DNA of 64,000 nt from Solicola gregarius (GCF_025790165.1 NZ_CP094970.1:372001-436000); one strand, 5' to 3'. Counted from the first letter of the stretch, positions 17,382 to 27,087 are shown. Numbers and translations: made by a program. Notes: generated by a model from the letters alone, not told the origin.

Positions 17382-20300
17382 TCAGTGGAAGTCACGGGAC
17401 TTGACCCGCGCCGCGATGGGGAGGTGCTCGAGCCGGTCGGCGAGCAGGTTGGTCGTGCCCTCGTTGCGTTCGAGCACCCCGCGTACGACGAGTGCGCTCG
17501 ACTCCCTGCCCACCCGGCGGTAGCGGCTCCACAGGCCTTGCGTGCAGATGACGTTGAGCATGCCGGTCTCGTCTTCGAGGTTCAGGAACGTCACCCCACC
17601 CGCCGTCGCCGGCCGCTGCCGGTGCGTCACTACCCCGCCGACGCGGATCCGCGAGCCTGCCTCGACGGTGCCCAGCTCGCCGATCGCCAGCACTCCTCGA
17701 CTCGCGAGCTCGGCGCGTACGTGCTCGACGGGATGATCGGTGGGCGAGATGCCGGTCGCCCAGAGGTCGGCCATCGTCTGCTCGGGCGCGGTGATGCCGG
17801 GGAGCATCGGCGGCTCGCTCGCCAGCGCCGTGCCCGCCAACGTACGCGGGCCCTCCTGCGCCGCGAGGCCCGCACGCCACAGAGCCTGACGCCGGGTGAG
17901 ACCGAAGCAGTCGAACGCCCCCGCCGTCGCGAGCGCCTCCAGCTGCACCGCGCTGAGCTCCACCCGGCGGGCAAGGTCGAACATGTCCGCAAACGGGCCG
18001 TCGGCCTCACGGGCGGCGACGATGCGCTCTGCCACCTCTGTGCCGATCGACTTCACCTCGGTGAGTCCGAGGCGTACGGCGAACGCGTTGTCACGCCGGT
18101 GTTCGGCGGCGACCGACAGCGCGTCCGGCGCTGTCTCGGGGTCGAAGTAGCCGACCGGTGGCTGCTCGGTCTTCAAGCAGGATGGGGATCCGCGGGAATC
18201 CCGCCCGTCGTCGTACGCCTCAAGGTCGGCGTCGACACCCGACAGCGCGATGTCGGGGCGGCGTACCTCGACGCCGTGCCGACGTGCGTCGGCGACAAGC
18301 GTCTGCGGTGAGTAGAACCCCATCGGCTGCGATCGCAACAACGCCGCAAGGAACGCGCCAGGGTAGTGCAGCCGTAGCCAGGTGCTCGCGTACACCAGCA
18401 GCGCGAAGCTGATCGAGTGGCTCTCGGCGAACCCGAAGTTCGCGAACGCCTCGATCTTCTCGTAGATCTCGTCTGCATCGTCGCCTTCGATACCGTGCTC
18501 GGCCATGCCGTCGTACAGCTTCGTACGCAGCCGCTCGATCTTCTCGATGCCTCGCTTGGAACCCATCGCGCGCCGCAGCAGGTCGGCGTCGTCGCCCGTG
18601 CAGCCGCCGATGGTCATCGCCATCTGCATCAGCTGTTCCTGGAACAGCGGAACGCCGAGCGTACGTTTCAGCACCGGCTTCAGCTTCGGGTGCAGGTACG
18701 TGACGGGGTCGGTCTTCATGCGACGCCGGATATACGGGTGCACCGCACCACCCTGGATCGGCCCCGGCCGGATCAGCGCGATCTCGATGACGAGGTCGTA
18801 GAAGCAGCGCGGGCGAAGCCGGGGAAGGGTGCCGATCTGGGCACGGCTCTCCACCTGGAACACCCCGACCGAGTCGGCCCGGCACAAGACGTCGTACACG
18901 CCGGGTTCTTCCTTCGGGATGTCGGCGAGCGTCCAGCGTTCGCCGAGGTGTTCGGAGACGATGTCCATCGAGTGCTGGATCGCGCCGAGCATGCCGAGCC
19001 CGAGGAGATCGAACTTCACCAAGCCCATCCAGGCGCAGTCGTCCTTGTCCCATTGCAGGACGGTGCGGTCGTCCATCCGCGCTCGCTCGATCGGCACGAC
19101 CTCGGAGACCGGCCGGTCGGTGAGCACCATGCCGCCCGAGTGAATGCCCAGATGCCTTGGTGCCTTGAGAAGCTGCTCGGAGAGCTCGACGACCGGCGGT
19201 GGGATGTCGTGGTCGGCGCTGGACACCAGAGCGCCCCATGCGTCGATCTGCTTGGACCAGGCATCCTGCTGGCCGGTGCTGTGGCCGAGCGCCTTCGCCA
19301 TATCGCGTACGGCCGACTTCGGGCGGTACGTGATGACGTTCGCGACCTGGGCGGCGTTGCGACGGCCGTACTTCTCGTAGACGTGCTGGATGACCTCCTC
19401 GCGCCGGTCGGAGTCGAAGTCAACGTCGATGTCGGGCTCTTCTTCGCGAGTTGCGGACAGGAAGCGCTCGAACGGGAGGTTGAACCGGATGGAGTCGACC
19501 GCGGTGATGCCGAGTGCGTAGCAAACGGCGGAGTTGGCGGCGGATCCCCTTCCCTGGCAGAGGATTCCGCGTTCGCGCGCGTACATCACGATGTCGTGCA
19601 CGATCAGGAAGTAGCCGGGGAAGTCGAGGTTCTCGATGACCGCGAGCTCGCGGTCGAGCCGGTCGCGTACGGCGTCGTCGGCGTCCGGGTAGACCTGCTC
19701 GACGCCACGACGGACCAGCTCACGCAGCCATGACATCGGAGTGTGCCCGTCGGGCACATCCTGGCGGGGTAGCCGCGGCCGCGCGGAGCGCAGCGAGAAC
19801 GCATGCTCATCGGCGACCTCGACCGTGCGCTCGACCGCGCCGGGATAGCGTGCGAACCGCACGGCCATCTCGGCGCCCGAACGCAACGACGCGGTGCCCG
19901 CAGCGGGCAGCCACCCGTCCATCTCGTCGAGACTTCGCCGGGCGCGTACGGACGCGATCGCGGAGCCGAGCCGGTGGTCGGCCGGCGTCGCATAGTGGAC
20001 GTTGTTGGTCGCGACCGTGGGAAGACCCGTACGTGCCGCGAGCTCGGCCAGCGCGTCGTTGTGGTCGGTGTCGAGCGGCAGACCGTGGTCGTACAGCTCG
20101 ACCAGCACCCGGTCGTGGCCGAACAGGTCGACCAGACGACGCAGCTCGCCTTGGGCCGCGTCGATGCCGCCGATGGAGAGGGCGGACCGAACCGCACCCT
20201 TGCGGCAACCGGTGAGCACGGTCCAGTGCCCGCCGGCATACGCGGCGAGTCGGTCGAGGTCGTACGCGGGGCGGCCCTTCTCGTCTCCGGCAAGCTGCGC

Positions 20301-20789
20301 CTCGGTGATCGCACTCGCGAGCCGGTGGTAGCCCTCTTCGCCGCGCGCGAGAACGAGCAGGTGATGCCCCTCGGGGTCCGCGACGCCGTTCTGGGGCTTG
20401 GTCAACGCGAGCGAGAGCTCGGCGCCGAAGATCGTCCGCAGGTCGTAGCCCTCGGCGGCCTCTGCCATCCGGACGATGCCGTAGAGCCCGTCGTGATCGG
20501 TCATCGCCAGCGCGTGCAGCCCCAGGCGTACGGCCTCCTCGGCGAGCGACTCGGGCGAGCTGGCGCCGTCGAGGAAGCTGAAATGCGAATGACAGTGCAG
20601 CTCGGCGTACGGCACCACCGGCCCGGCCGGCGGCTCCGGCCGGTCCAGCGGAGCGTACGCCGCGCGCTTGCGCGACCAGGCCGGGCTGTCGCCGCCGTCG
20701 CCGTCGACGGGACGGTTGTCCGGGCGTCGCCTGCCCGACAGCCGGCGCTCGAGCTCCGACCACGGGATGGGCGGGTTGTCGTACCCCAT
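17382..20789 (-). CDS. dnaE2: Error-prone DNA polymerase DnaE2
   Basis: The SOS-induced translesion C-family polymerase that works with ImuA' and ImuB in damage-induced mutagenesis. The 1135-residue protein has an N-terminal PHP domain (ELHCHSHFSFLDGAS, AMTDHDGLYG) and the polymerase active-site aspartates in PDIDVDFDSDRREE. It also has the KFDLLGLGML palm block, the finger region (PGPIQGGAVHPYI, GVPLFQEQLMQM, FGFAESHSISFA), tandem HhH and a C-terminal OB domain (RIRVGGVVTHRQRP). Length and order fit DnaE2 rather than replicative DnaE1. The ATG at 20789 lies 6 nt after the -10 box of an SOS promoter, so the mRNA is probably leaderless. The imu genes lie about 7 kb away. Confidence 0.97.
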   Translation of the reverse strand: MGYDNPPIPWSELERRLSGRRRPDNRPVDGDGGDSPAWSRKRAAYAPLDRPEPPAGPVVPYAELHCHSHFSFLDGASSPESLAEEAVRLGLHALAMTDHDGLYGIVRMAEAAEGYDLRTIFGAELSLALTKPQNGVADPEGHHLLVLARGEEGYHRLASAITEAQLAGDEKGRPAYDLDRLAAYAGGHWTVLTGCRKGAVRSALSIGGIDAAQGELRRLVDLFGHDRVLVELYDHGLPLDTDHNDALAELAARTGLPTVATNNVHYATPADHRLGSAIASVRARRSLDEMDGWLPAAGTASLRSGAEMAVRFARYPGAVERTVEVADEHAFSLRSARPRLPRQDVPDGHTPMSWLRELVRRGVEQVYPDADDAVRDRLDRELAVIENLDFPGYFLIVHDIVMYARERGILCQGRGSAANSAVCYALGITAVDSIRFNLPFERFLSATREEEPDIDVDFDSDRREEVIQHVYEKYGRRNAAQVANVITYRPKSAVRDMAKALGHSTGQQDAWSKQIDAWGALVSSADHDIPPPVVELSEQLLKAPRHLGIHSGGMVLTDRPVSEVVPIERARMDDRTVLQWDKDDCAWMGLVKFDLLGLGMLGAIQHSMDIVSEHLGERWTLADIPKEEPGVYDVLCRADSVGVFQVESRAQIGTLPRLRPRCFYDLVIEIALIRPGPIQGGAVHPYIRRRMKTDPVTYLHPKLKPVLKRTLGVPLFQEQLMQMAMTIGGCTGDDADLLRRAMGSKRGIEKIERLRTKLYDGMAEHGIEGDDADEIYEKIEAFANFGFAESHSISFALLVYASTWLRLHYPGAFLAALLRSQPMGFYSPQTLVADARRHGVEVRRPDIALSGVDADLEAYDDGRDSRGSPSCLKTEQPPVGYFDPETAPDALSVAAEHRRDNAFAVRLGLTEVKSIGTEVAERIVAAREADGPFADMFDLARRVELSAVQLEALATAGAFDCFGLTRRQALWRAGLAAQEGPRTLAGTALASEPPMLPGITAPEQTMADLWATGISPTDHPVEHVRAELASRGVLAIGELGTVEAGSRIRVGGVVTHRQRPATAGGVTFLNLEDETGMLNVICTQGLWSRYRRVGRESSALVVRGVLERNEGTTNLLADRLEHLPIAARVKSRDFH

Positions 20790-20795
20790 CGGTCA

Positions 20796-20824
20796 ATGAT
20801 CGAACATAGGTTCGATGAATTCAA
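20796..20824 (-). promoter_or_regulatory. SOS promoter with LexA box for dnaE2
   Basis: On the minus strand TTGAAT (-35; 20819-20824) is 17 bp from GATCAT (-10; 20796-20801), which ends 6 nt before the ATG. A LexA box, TCGAAC-CTAT-GTTCGA, occupies 20800-20815 within the spacer and overlaps the -10, so LexA would block polymerase directly. The box matches the mycobacterial-type consensus TCGAAC(N4)GTTCGA exactly. Confidence 0.92.
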
Positions 20825-20975
20825 GCCTGCTGCCAGATGCGACCGATAGCTGGTGCGCGGTACCGGGCCGACGGGACGGGAACGCCAGAATTTCGGACCA
20901 GCGGCGGCGACGTACCGATGACCGAGTCCGCGCCCTGCAACACTCCTGGTGTTCGAGACATCGGAGGCACAGCGC

Positions 20976-21371
20976 ATGCTCAAACCGCTCTTTGTAGTCG
21001 CAGCAATCTATCTCGCCGCTCTCGGCCTCGCGCTGCTCTTCGTGCCGGCGCAGTTCGGCGTCGACGCGGTGCCGGAAGATCCCTCGCCGGAGCTGATCGC
21101 GTTGCTCCGCCTGCTAGGCGGGCCGCTGCTCGGCATCGCGGTGTTGAACTGGATGTCCCGCGACGCGGATCCGCCGACAGTGCGCAACACGGTCGTGCTG
21201 GCGAATACCGTCGGCTTCGGCATCGTGGCAGCGAGCGATGTCGTGGGTGTGCTCAGCGGCGATGCACGTGACCTCGCACGGGTGTTCCTGATCGTCCACC
21301 TGGTGTTCACGATCGCGTTCGTCGTCGCGTGGGTGCGCGCACCTGCGTCTGCCGGAAGGTCCGAGGGCTGA
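20976..21371 (+). CDS. Small four-helix membrane protein
   Basis: A 131-residue integral membrane protein with four hydrophobic segments (LFVVAAIYLAALGLALLFV, LLGGPLLGIAVLNW, VVLANTVGFGIVAASDVVG, VFLIVHLVFTIAFVVAWV). No catalytic motif is visible and I do not recognise the family. ATG 20976 is chosen because CGGAGG is 8 nt upstream. Its last 65 bp overlap the convergent GlxA-type gene. Confidence 0.75.
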   Translation: MLKPLFVVAAIYLAALGLALLFVPAQFGVDAVPEDPSPELIALLRLLGGPLLGIAVLNWMSRDADPPTVRNTVVLANTVGFGIVAASDVVGVLSGDARDLARVFLIVHLVFTIAFVVAWVRAPASAGRSEG

Positions 21372-22290
21372 CCCCGAACTTCGCGACGAACGCCTGGCGC
21401 AGGGTCTCGGTCGAGCCGAAACCACATCGGTGCGCGATCTGCGCAAGCTGCAGGTCGGTCGTCGCCATCAGACGGGCGGCGATCTCGAGCCGCATGCGAC
21501 GCACGGCGCCGCCAGGTGTCTCGCCCGCGTGCTCGCGGAACAGCCTGGTCAGCTGGCGGGCACTGACACTTGCGCGCTCTGCGAGCGTCTCGATGCTGAG
21601 GTCGGCGTCGGGATGCGCGATCACGTAGTCGGTCACCAGCCGTACCGTGGCGTGATCCGGCCGCGGCGAGGCGACGAACATGCTCATCTGCGCCTGGTTG
21701 CCGGGCCGCTGCAGGTAGGTGACCATGCCCATCGCCACCCATCGAGCGAGCTCGGCACCATGGTCCTCCTCGATGAAGGCCAGCGTGAGATCCAGCGACG
21801 CGGTCACGCCTCCCGACGTCGCCACCTCACCGTCGCGTACGAAGATCGGCGACGGATCTACCCGCACATCGGGATAGTCCCGCTCGAGGTCGGACGCGTA
21901 GAGCCAGTGTGTCGTCGCCCGTTTGCCGTCGAGCAGGCGTGCCTCGGCAAGAACGGTGGCACCTGTGCACACCGATGCGACCCGAGTCGCACGCGTCGCC
22001 AGCCGCCGCACCTGGCGTACGAGTTCGGAGTCGCGTGCGGCCGCCCGATGGCCCCCTCCGCCGGACACGATCACGGTGTCGACGCGCCGGATCGCGTCAA
22101 GTCGCGCCTGTGCGTGCAGGACCAGTCCGGATTCACATCGGATCTGGCCGCCGTGGACGCTCGCGAGCACGACCTGGTACGTGGGTTCGGCACCGAGCCG
22201 GTTCGCGAGCCCCAGCGCGGACGTCACGCACGCGAGGTCGACCAGCTCCGCATCGTCGTACCCGACGACAACCAGTCGGTGCGAGCCCAT
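21307..22290 (-). CDS. GlxA-family AraC-type transcriptional regulator
   Basis: A 327-residue regulator. The N-terminal DJ-1/PfpI (class I amidotransferase-like) domain has the nucleophile-elbow cysteine in ASVCTGATVLAEA. The C-terminal AraC/XylS double helix-turn-helix includes LAERASVSARQLTRLFREH and IAHRCGFGSTETLRQAFVAKFGVSPRTFR. These sense small metabolites or aldehydes, though the ligand is unknown. The start ATG 22290 begins MGSHRLVVVGYDDAELVDL. It is divergent from the VOC gene at 22406, its likely target, and overlaps the 3' end of the membrane-protein gene. Confidence 0.92.
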   Translation of the reverse strand: MGSHRLVVVGYDDAELVDLACVTSALGLANRLGAEPTYQVVLASVHGGQIRCESGLVLHAQARLDAIRRVDTVIVSGGGGHRAAARDSELVRQVRRLATRATRVASVCTGATVLAEARLLDGKRATTHWLYASDLERDYPDVRVDPSPIFVRDGEVATSGGVTASLDLTLAFIEEDHGAELARWVAMGMVTYLQRPGNQAQMSMFVASPRPDHATVRLVTDYVIAHPDADLSIETLAERASVSARQLTRLFREHAGETPGGAVRRMRLEIAARLMATTDLQLAQIAHRCGFGSTETLRQAFVAKFGVSPRTFRQTQVRAPTRRRTRS

Positions 22291-22405
22291 CTGCCAACAG
22301 TAGTGGGGGCGCGGGCGACCCGGGAGCCATTGAGGATCCACTCCACGCGGATCGCGTGTCCGCTTGTGGCCTCGGCGTACCCATACTTGACCTGGAGGTC
22401 CTGAC

Positions 22406-22795
22406 ATGACGAGTAAGTTCACCGAGCTCGCGATCGACTGCGCCGATCCGTCCGGCCTTGCCCGGTTCTGGTGCTCGGTCCTCGGCTACGAGGTACAAGA
22501 CGAAGAGGACGGCGTTGTCATCATCGGCTCCCCTGCGCTGCCCGAGGGCAAGAGTCGCCCAGGCCCGGTGCCACCGACGCTGACGTTCGCCCGCGTGCCC
22601 GAGGGCAAGACCGTCAAGAACAGGGTCCACCTCGACGTCAACCCGACCGACACGGACCAGGACGACGAGGTCCGCCGACTGCTCGACCTGGGCGCCCGCC
22701 ACGCCGACGTCGGCCAGTCGAGCGAGGAGAGCTGGGTGACGCTTGCCGACCCGGAAGGGAACGAGTTCTGTGTCCTGTCGGGCCGCTACCCCTGA
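22406..22795 (+). CDS. VOC (glyoxalase/bleomycin-resistance) family protein
   Basis: A 129-residue glyoxalase-like domain with the pattern FTELAIDCADPSGLARFWCSVLGYEV...VHLDVNPTD...WVTLADPEGNEFCVL, i.e. two beta-alpha-beta-beta-beta repeats. The actinobacterial subfamily of this type is usually uncharacterised. GGAGGT lies 7 nt upstream of ATG 22406. It is divergent from the GlxA regulator. Confidence 0.88.
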   Translation: MTSKFTELAIDCADPSGLARFWCSVLGYEVQDEEDGVVIIGSPALPEGKSRPGPVPPTLTFARVPEGKTVKNRVHLDVNPTDTDQDDEVRRLLDLGARHADVGQSSEESWVTLADPEGNEFCVLSGRYP

Positions 22796-22832
22796 CCGGG
22801 ACGCCCGTGGGCGAGCGCGGCGGATGCCCGAC

Positions 22833-22844
22833 TAGAGTCACCGG
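22833..22844 (+). promoter_or_regulatory. Leaderless promoter of the quinone oxidoreductase
   Basis: TAGAGT at 22833-22838 ends exactly 6 nt before GTG 22845, which favours that GTG over the ATG at 22854 as the start. Confidence 0.5.
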
Positions 22845-23852
22845 GTGGTGCAGATGCGGGCAGTTGTGGCGGAACGACCGGACGGACCCAACGGACTCGC
22901 CCTGCGCGAAGTCCCGCGTCCTGAGCCTCGCCCGGGCTGGGCGCTGGTCAAGGTCGAGGCGTTCGGACTCAACCGGTCGGAATACAAGACGCTCAAGGGC
23001 TACGCAGGTACTGCAGTGTCCTTCCCGCGAATTCTCGGGATCGAGATGGTGGGCGTCGTGGCGGACGTCTACGGGGACGAGCCCGCCGTGCCGCCGGGAA
23101 CGACCGTCGCGGCGCTGATGGGCGACATGGGTCGCGCGTTCGACGGCGGCTACGCCGAGTACGTACTCGTGCCCGAGCACCAGTTGATCGCTCTCGACAC
23201 GACCCTGCCCTGGGATGTGCTCGGCGCGCTGCCAGAGACGTTCGTGACCGCTGCCGGCTCTCTCGAGCACCTCGGCCTGCGGGCGGGCGAGACGCTTCTG
23301 CTCCGTGGCGCTACGTCCTCGGTCGGTCTCGCCTGCCTCGGGCTCGCCCGTGCCGCCGGCGTACGCGTGATCGCGACGACGCGCAGCGAGCGGAAGGCTC
23401 AGCAGCTGACCGAGCGCGGCGCAGCAGGCATCGTGCTCGAGGGCGACGGCTTTACCGAGCGTACCCGTGCCGCGCTGCCCGACGGCGGCGCCGACGCCGC
23501 CGTCGACCTGATCGGCGGTTCTGCGGTGCTCGAGACGCTGCGTCTGCTGCGTCCTGGCGCAACGGCCTGCAACTCCGGCTCGCTCTCGGACACCTGGGTG
23601 ATCCCGGACTTCGAGCCGATCGCGATGATCCCGTCCGGGCGGAAGCTGACGGTGTTCCATTCCAACGACGTGCACGACGCGCGAGTCAGCGGCCCGCTGT
23701 TGCGCGCCGTCGTTGACCAGGTCGAGCGTGGCGAGGTGGCACCGAACATCGACACGGTGTACACCCTCGAGCAGACCATCGACGCGCACCGACGGATGGC
23801 GGCCAACGAAGCGACCGGAAAGCTCGTCGTGCTGCCGCACGCCTCCGCGTAG
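22845..23852 (+). CDS. Zinc-free MDR/quinone oxidoreductase family protein
   Basis: A 335-residue medium-chain reductase with GroES-like and Rossmann domains. It has LNRSEYKTLKGYAG at the substrate end and GATSSVGLACLGLARAAG at the cofactor end. No structural-zinc cysteines are present, which places it with NADPH:quinone oxidoreductases. GTG 22845 is taken as the start from the leaderless promoter geometry. The substrate is unknown. Confidence 0.9.
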   Translation: MVQMRAVVAERPDGPNGLALREVPRPEPRPGWALVKVEAFGLNRSEYKTLKGYAGTAVSFPRILGIEMVGVVADVYGDEPAVPPGTTVAALMGDMGRAFDGGYAEYVLVPEHQLIALDTTLPWDVLGALPETFVTAAGSLEHLGLRAGETLLLRGATSSVGLACLGLARAAGVRVIATTRSERKAQQLTERGAAGIVLEGDGFTERTRAALPDGGADAAVDLIGGSAVLETLRLLRPGATACNSGSLSDTWVIPDFEPIAMIPSGRKLTVFHSNDVHDARVSGPLLRAVVDQVERGEVAPNIDTVYTLEQTIDAHRRMAANEATGKLVVLPHASA

Positions 23853-24159
23853 CCCAGCCGCTGCGACGGATGCACGCCCGGAAGGCACCACCCTGCACTC
23901 CCTCCGTCTCACCACCGAGACATCGTCGAACGGGTGTCCTCGAACGCGACTTCGTCATGGGCGAGGTCACCGGGGTGCTCTGGTCGCCCGTAGTCGTCGC
24001 TCGCACTGTTCGACGCCTTCGCTTCAGGGAGAAGACGCTGCACGCGAACCCGGTGACCATCGGACCGTGCGTTGGGTCGGGGTCGACGACGGGTTCCTGG
24101 CCGTCTCGGCCACGCCTAACCGGAAGCGGTACGTCCGCAATACGCCTTACCGTGGCGCC
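23853..24159. other. Gene-free interval
   Basis: 307 bp between the quinone oxidoreductase and the DinB gene. No credible reading frame or RNA gene is seen. Its only recognisable element is TACCGT at 24148-24153, ending exactly 6 nt before ATG 24160 and therefore a likely leaderless -10 box. Confidence 0.5.
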
Positions 24160-24717
24160 ATGACGCAGGAATCACCACCATGGGAGCCGCCGATCGCCGG
24201 CTCCGAGAGCGAGCACCTCGCCGCGGCAGTCGACCGGATGCGCTGGACGTTCCGCTGGAAGGCCGATGGGCTCGACGCGACCGGGCTGCGGGCTCGCATC
24301 GGCGCCTCGGCGCTGACGCTCGGCGGGCTACTCAAGCATCTCGCACTGATCGAGGATCACTACTTCGGCGCGAAACTGCACGGAGAACCCCTCGGCGCAC
24401 CGTGGCACGAGGTGGACTGGGACGCCGACCCCGACTGGGAGTTCACGTCCGCCGCCGACGACTCCCCCGATTACCTCTACGCGCTGTGGGACGACGCCGT
24501 CGCGCGCTCTCGTACGCGCCTCGCCTCTGCGTTGGCTAGCGGCGGACCCGACACACCGGTCGAGCTCGGCTGGCCGGACGGACGCCGCCCGAACCTGCGT
24601 CGGGTGCTGTGCGACCTGATCGAGGAGTACGGGCGCCACACCGGGCACGCCGACCTGATCCGCGAGGCGGTCGACGGGCGGGTCGGAGAGGACCCGCCCA
24701 CAGACTGGCGCCCATAA
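24160..24717 (+). CDS. DinB family protein (DUF664)
   Basis: A 185-residue DinB-superfamily protein with the actinobacterial DUF664 layout: HLAAAVDRMRWTFRWKADGL, GGLLKHLALIEDHYFGAKL, a W/D-rich middle, and the last metal-binding histidines in EEYGRHTGHADLIREAVDG. Members act as thiol-dependent S-transferases (mycothiol in relatives). The start lies 6 nt after a TANNNT box. It ends beside a strong palindrome, convergent with the M14 gene. Confidence 0.9.
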   Translation: MTQESPPWEPPIAGSESEHLAAAVDRMRWTFRWKADGLDATGLRARIGASALTLGGLLKHLALIEDHYFGAKLHGEPLGAPWHEVDWDADPDWEFTSAADDSPDYLYALWDDAVARSRTRLASALASGGPDTPVELGWPDGRRPNLRRVLCDLIEEYGRHTGHADLIREAVDGRVGEDPPTDWRP

Positions 24718-24820
24718 CGGAGCCGATCCCACGAAGGCTCGACTGCCCGGTCGAGCAGCTGCTCGACGCACGACTCGCTCGAAGGCTGATGCGCTGACCG
24801 GCCATGGCGCGGCACCCAAG

Positions 24821-24878
24821 AGTTCGGTGCGGATTGCACCACTCGGCGCGACGCCGGTGGTGCAATCCGCACCGAACT
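24821..24878. terminator. Long palindrome between convergent genes
   Basis: A perfect 22-bp stem: the arm at 24821-24842 (AGTTCGGTGC...) pairs with 24857-24878. Inside, CGGCG (24844-24848) pairs with CGCCG (24852-24856), leaving a 3-nt loop. It lies between the DinB gene and the convergent M14 peptidase gene. No U-tract follows on either strand. Confidence 0.6.
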
Positions 24879-24890
24879 TCAACAGGCGGC

Positions 24891-27041
24891 CTACCGCCTC
24901 TTGTCCGCCTTGCACGCATTGCCGAGTGCCGCGGTCTCGCCACGATCGACCACGACGTCGCGGGTCGCGACGACCTTGCCGGAGTTGGCGTTGGTACACG
25001 TGAGCGTCCACGCCTCCTTGAACCCGGTGTAGTCGGCCGGGTCCGGCCCGCGGAACGTCACCTTGCCGTTCCAGTCGCTCGCCGCGTCGCCGCCGCCGTA
25101 GTTGTTGACGACCACGGTGTACTCGCCGGGAACCGGATCGATCAGGTTCGCCTTCTCCGGGTTGTCCAGCGTCGCCGCGCTCCCGACCTCCTCGCCGTCG
25201 GGACCGAGCACCGTGACGTCCCAGTCGACGTCGACGGGGCCGGGCCAGCCGACCTCGACCGTAGCGACGGCGTTGTCGACGCCGTCTTCTGGTCCCTGGA
25301 TCGTGAACGTGGTCTCCTCGCTCCCGCCGACCTCGGGGATGCCGTCGGGGTTGGTCAGCGCCGTCTCCTCCTGCGGCGGGCCCTCCGGATCACGACCCCA
25401 GCGTCCGGCGATCAGCGGCCGCGTCGACGGGTTGACCGACCAGTCGAACGTGCCGCCCTTCGAGCGGTACTTGCTCACCAGCGTGTCCTCGTAATAGCGC
25501 GGCGCACCCGTCGACCCATCGCGACGAATCACCGGCGAGGTGGCCGACACGAACTGCTTGCGGATCTTCAGTACGCGGTTCTTCGGCGCGGTGCCGGTCA
25601 GCGTCGAGTGCATCGACTCGTCGAGCGTCGCGAGCGACGCCTGGTAGTACGCCTCACGGTTGCCGCCGAGGCCGGCGCCCTCGGCGGGTTCGAGACCGAG
25701 GTACTCCGCCACGACACCGTCGCGGAACGGCGGGTGGAACCCTTCCGTGCCGATCTCGAAGGTGAAGCCGTAGCCACCGGTGTTCCAGTAGCTCCAGTCC
25801 TCGACCGAGCCGGACGTGTCGTACAGCTGGAAGGACGCCTGGTTGGTGTACTCGTTGTGCGACGCGAACTCCGCACCGAGCGCCTTGTACTGCGGTTCGT
25901 CCGGCGCCCAGCCGGTGTCGAGCAGCGACGGCGGCCGCAGCACCAGGTTGCCGAACGTGTGGTTGCTGATCATCGTCGTCACCTGACGCTGCGACATCAG
26001 CTTGCGGATGTTCGCCGTCTCCGGCTCGCTGCCCGGGTCGTCGCCGCGGAACGTATCGCTCGACCATTCCGCCGACGCGCCTCGTCCGCCCCAGAACCCT
26101 GGGTAGTTGCGGTTGAGGTCGACTCCGCGAAGCCGCCCCGCCAGGTTGTCGTCGCACGGCCCCGTTGCGTACTCACCGGGCGTGGTCTCCGAGACGCTGC
26201 AGTTCTTGCGCTTCATCTCGTAGTCGAACGTGCTGAAGTCGCCGAGCGGGTCGGCGTTGCGCGAGATCTGGAATCCGTCGACGTTGACGATCGGGATGAT
26301 GATCGTCCGAGTGCCTCGAACGATCGAGCGCGCCCGCTCGTCGCCGTCGGGATCGCTGTAGTTCTGCAGCAGGTCGTACGCGTACTCGATCGCGTGCTCG
26401 CTGCTCGGCCACTCCCGGGCGTGGTGAGCGCCCATCAGCAGGAAGACGGGCTTGCCGTCCTTGACGTTGTCGGCCTTGGTGGTGATCTCGATGCCGCGGA
26501 CGACGCGGTCCTCGACGGAGGTGTGCCGCAGCCGCAGCGGCTTGGTGAGGTTCGGGTACGCCTTCTGCAACTCGCGCAGATCGCGGTTGTAGTCACGCAG
26601 CTTGCGGTACGACGTGCGTCCGCTCGGAAGCTGCGACTCGTCGACGCGGGCGGCGTACCGCTTGTCGGCTCTGGCGCTCGCGCGCGCCTGCTTCTCGAGA
26701 TCGGCGACCTTGACGTGCCAGTCGAACCCGGCATCGCGAAGGACCCGGGCGTCTCGCTTGCCGTGCAGGATCACCCCGATGCCCTTGCGGTTCGCGTACT
26801 CGGTGACGTCGAGCGGGAGCGATGCGACCTTGTCGCGCTGGGCGCGGGTAGCGGCGTGGACCATGACGTAGCTGGTCTTGTCGGACTTCGCGTACCGAGT
26901 CACACGGGCGTCGGTGTCGTCGGGGTCATCTGCATCGGCGCTCACGAGTGCGCTGGCTCCGAGCGCGGCGGTGAGCAGTGCGATGACCGAAGCGGCGGAG
27001 ATCGTCCGCCCCCTCGCTCTTCGTACCAAGCTGGGTTTCAT
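24891..27041 (-). CDS. Secreted M14 zinc carboxypeptidase
   Basis: A 716-residue exported metallocarboxypeptidase. It has an N-terminal signal (RRAR...ISAASVIALLTAALGASA) and a propeptide-like region to about residue 140. The M14 domain follows, with zinc ligands in GAHHAREW (His207, Glu210) and the later His in ISNHTFGN, substrate arginine in VDLNRNYPG, and the catalytic glutamate in FTFEIGTEGFHP. About 200 C-terminal residues form a beta-sandwich (TFTIQGPEDGVDN...GEYTVVVNNYGG) typical of secreted protease tails. GAGGAG lies ahead of ATG 27041. It is inferred to act outside the cell on peptides. Confidence 0.95.
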   Translation of the reverse strand: MKPSLVRRARGRTISAASVIALLTAALGASALVSADADDPDDTDARVTRYAKSDKTSYVMVHAATRAQRDKVASLPLDVTEYANRKGIGVILHGKRDARVLRDAGFDWHVKVADLEKQARASARADKRYAARVDESQLPSGRTSYRKLRDYNRDLRELQKAYPNLTKPLRLRHTSVEDRVVRGIEITTKADNVKDGKPVFLLMGAHHAREWPSSEHAIEYAYDLLQNYSDPDGDERARSIVRGTRTIIIPIVNVDGFQISRNADPLGDFSTFDYEMKRKNCSVSETTPGEYATGPCDDNLAGRLRGVDLNRNYPGFWGGRGASAEWSSDTFRGDDPGSEPETANIRKLMSQRQVTTMISNHTFGNLVLRPPSLLDTGWAPDEPQYKALGAEFASHNEYTNQASFQLYDTSGSVEDWSYWNTGGYGFTFEIGTEGFHPPFRDGVVAEYLGLEPAEGAGLGGNREAYYQASLATLDESMHSTLTGTAPKNRVLKIRKQFVSATSPVIRRDGSTGAPRYYEDTLVSKYRSKGGTFDWSVNPSTRPLIAGRWGRDPEGPPQEETALTNPDGIPEVGGSEETTFTIQGPEDGVDNAVATVEVGWPGPVDVDWDVTVLGPDGEEVGSAATLDNPEKANLIDPVPGEYTVVVNNYGGGDAASDWNGKVTFRGPDPADYTGFKEAWTLTCTNANSGKVVATRDVVVDRGETAALGNACKADKRR

Positions 27042-27087
27042 CTGTTCTCCTCATGGGACGGCCCCGAGCGAGCAATGTGATCTGTGC

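Noticed and set aside
24804-27080. A 758-codon open frame on the plus strand opposite the M14 peptidase
   Set aside because: It is a mirror frame caused by high GC third positions. The translation is Arg/Val/Ala-rich with no family match, while the minus strand encodes a complete M14 enzyme.
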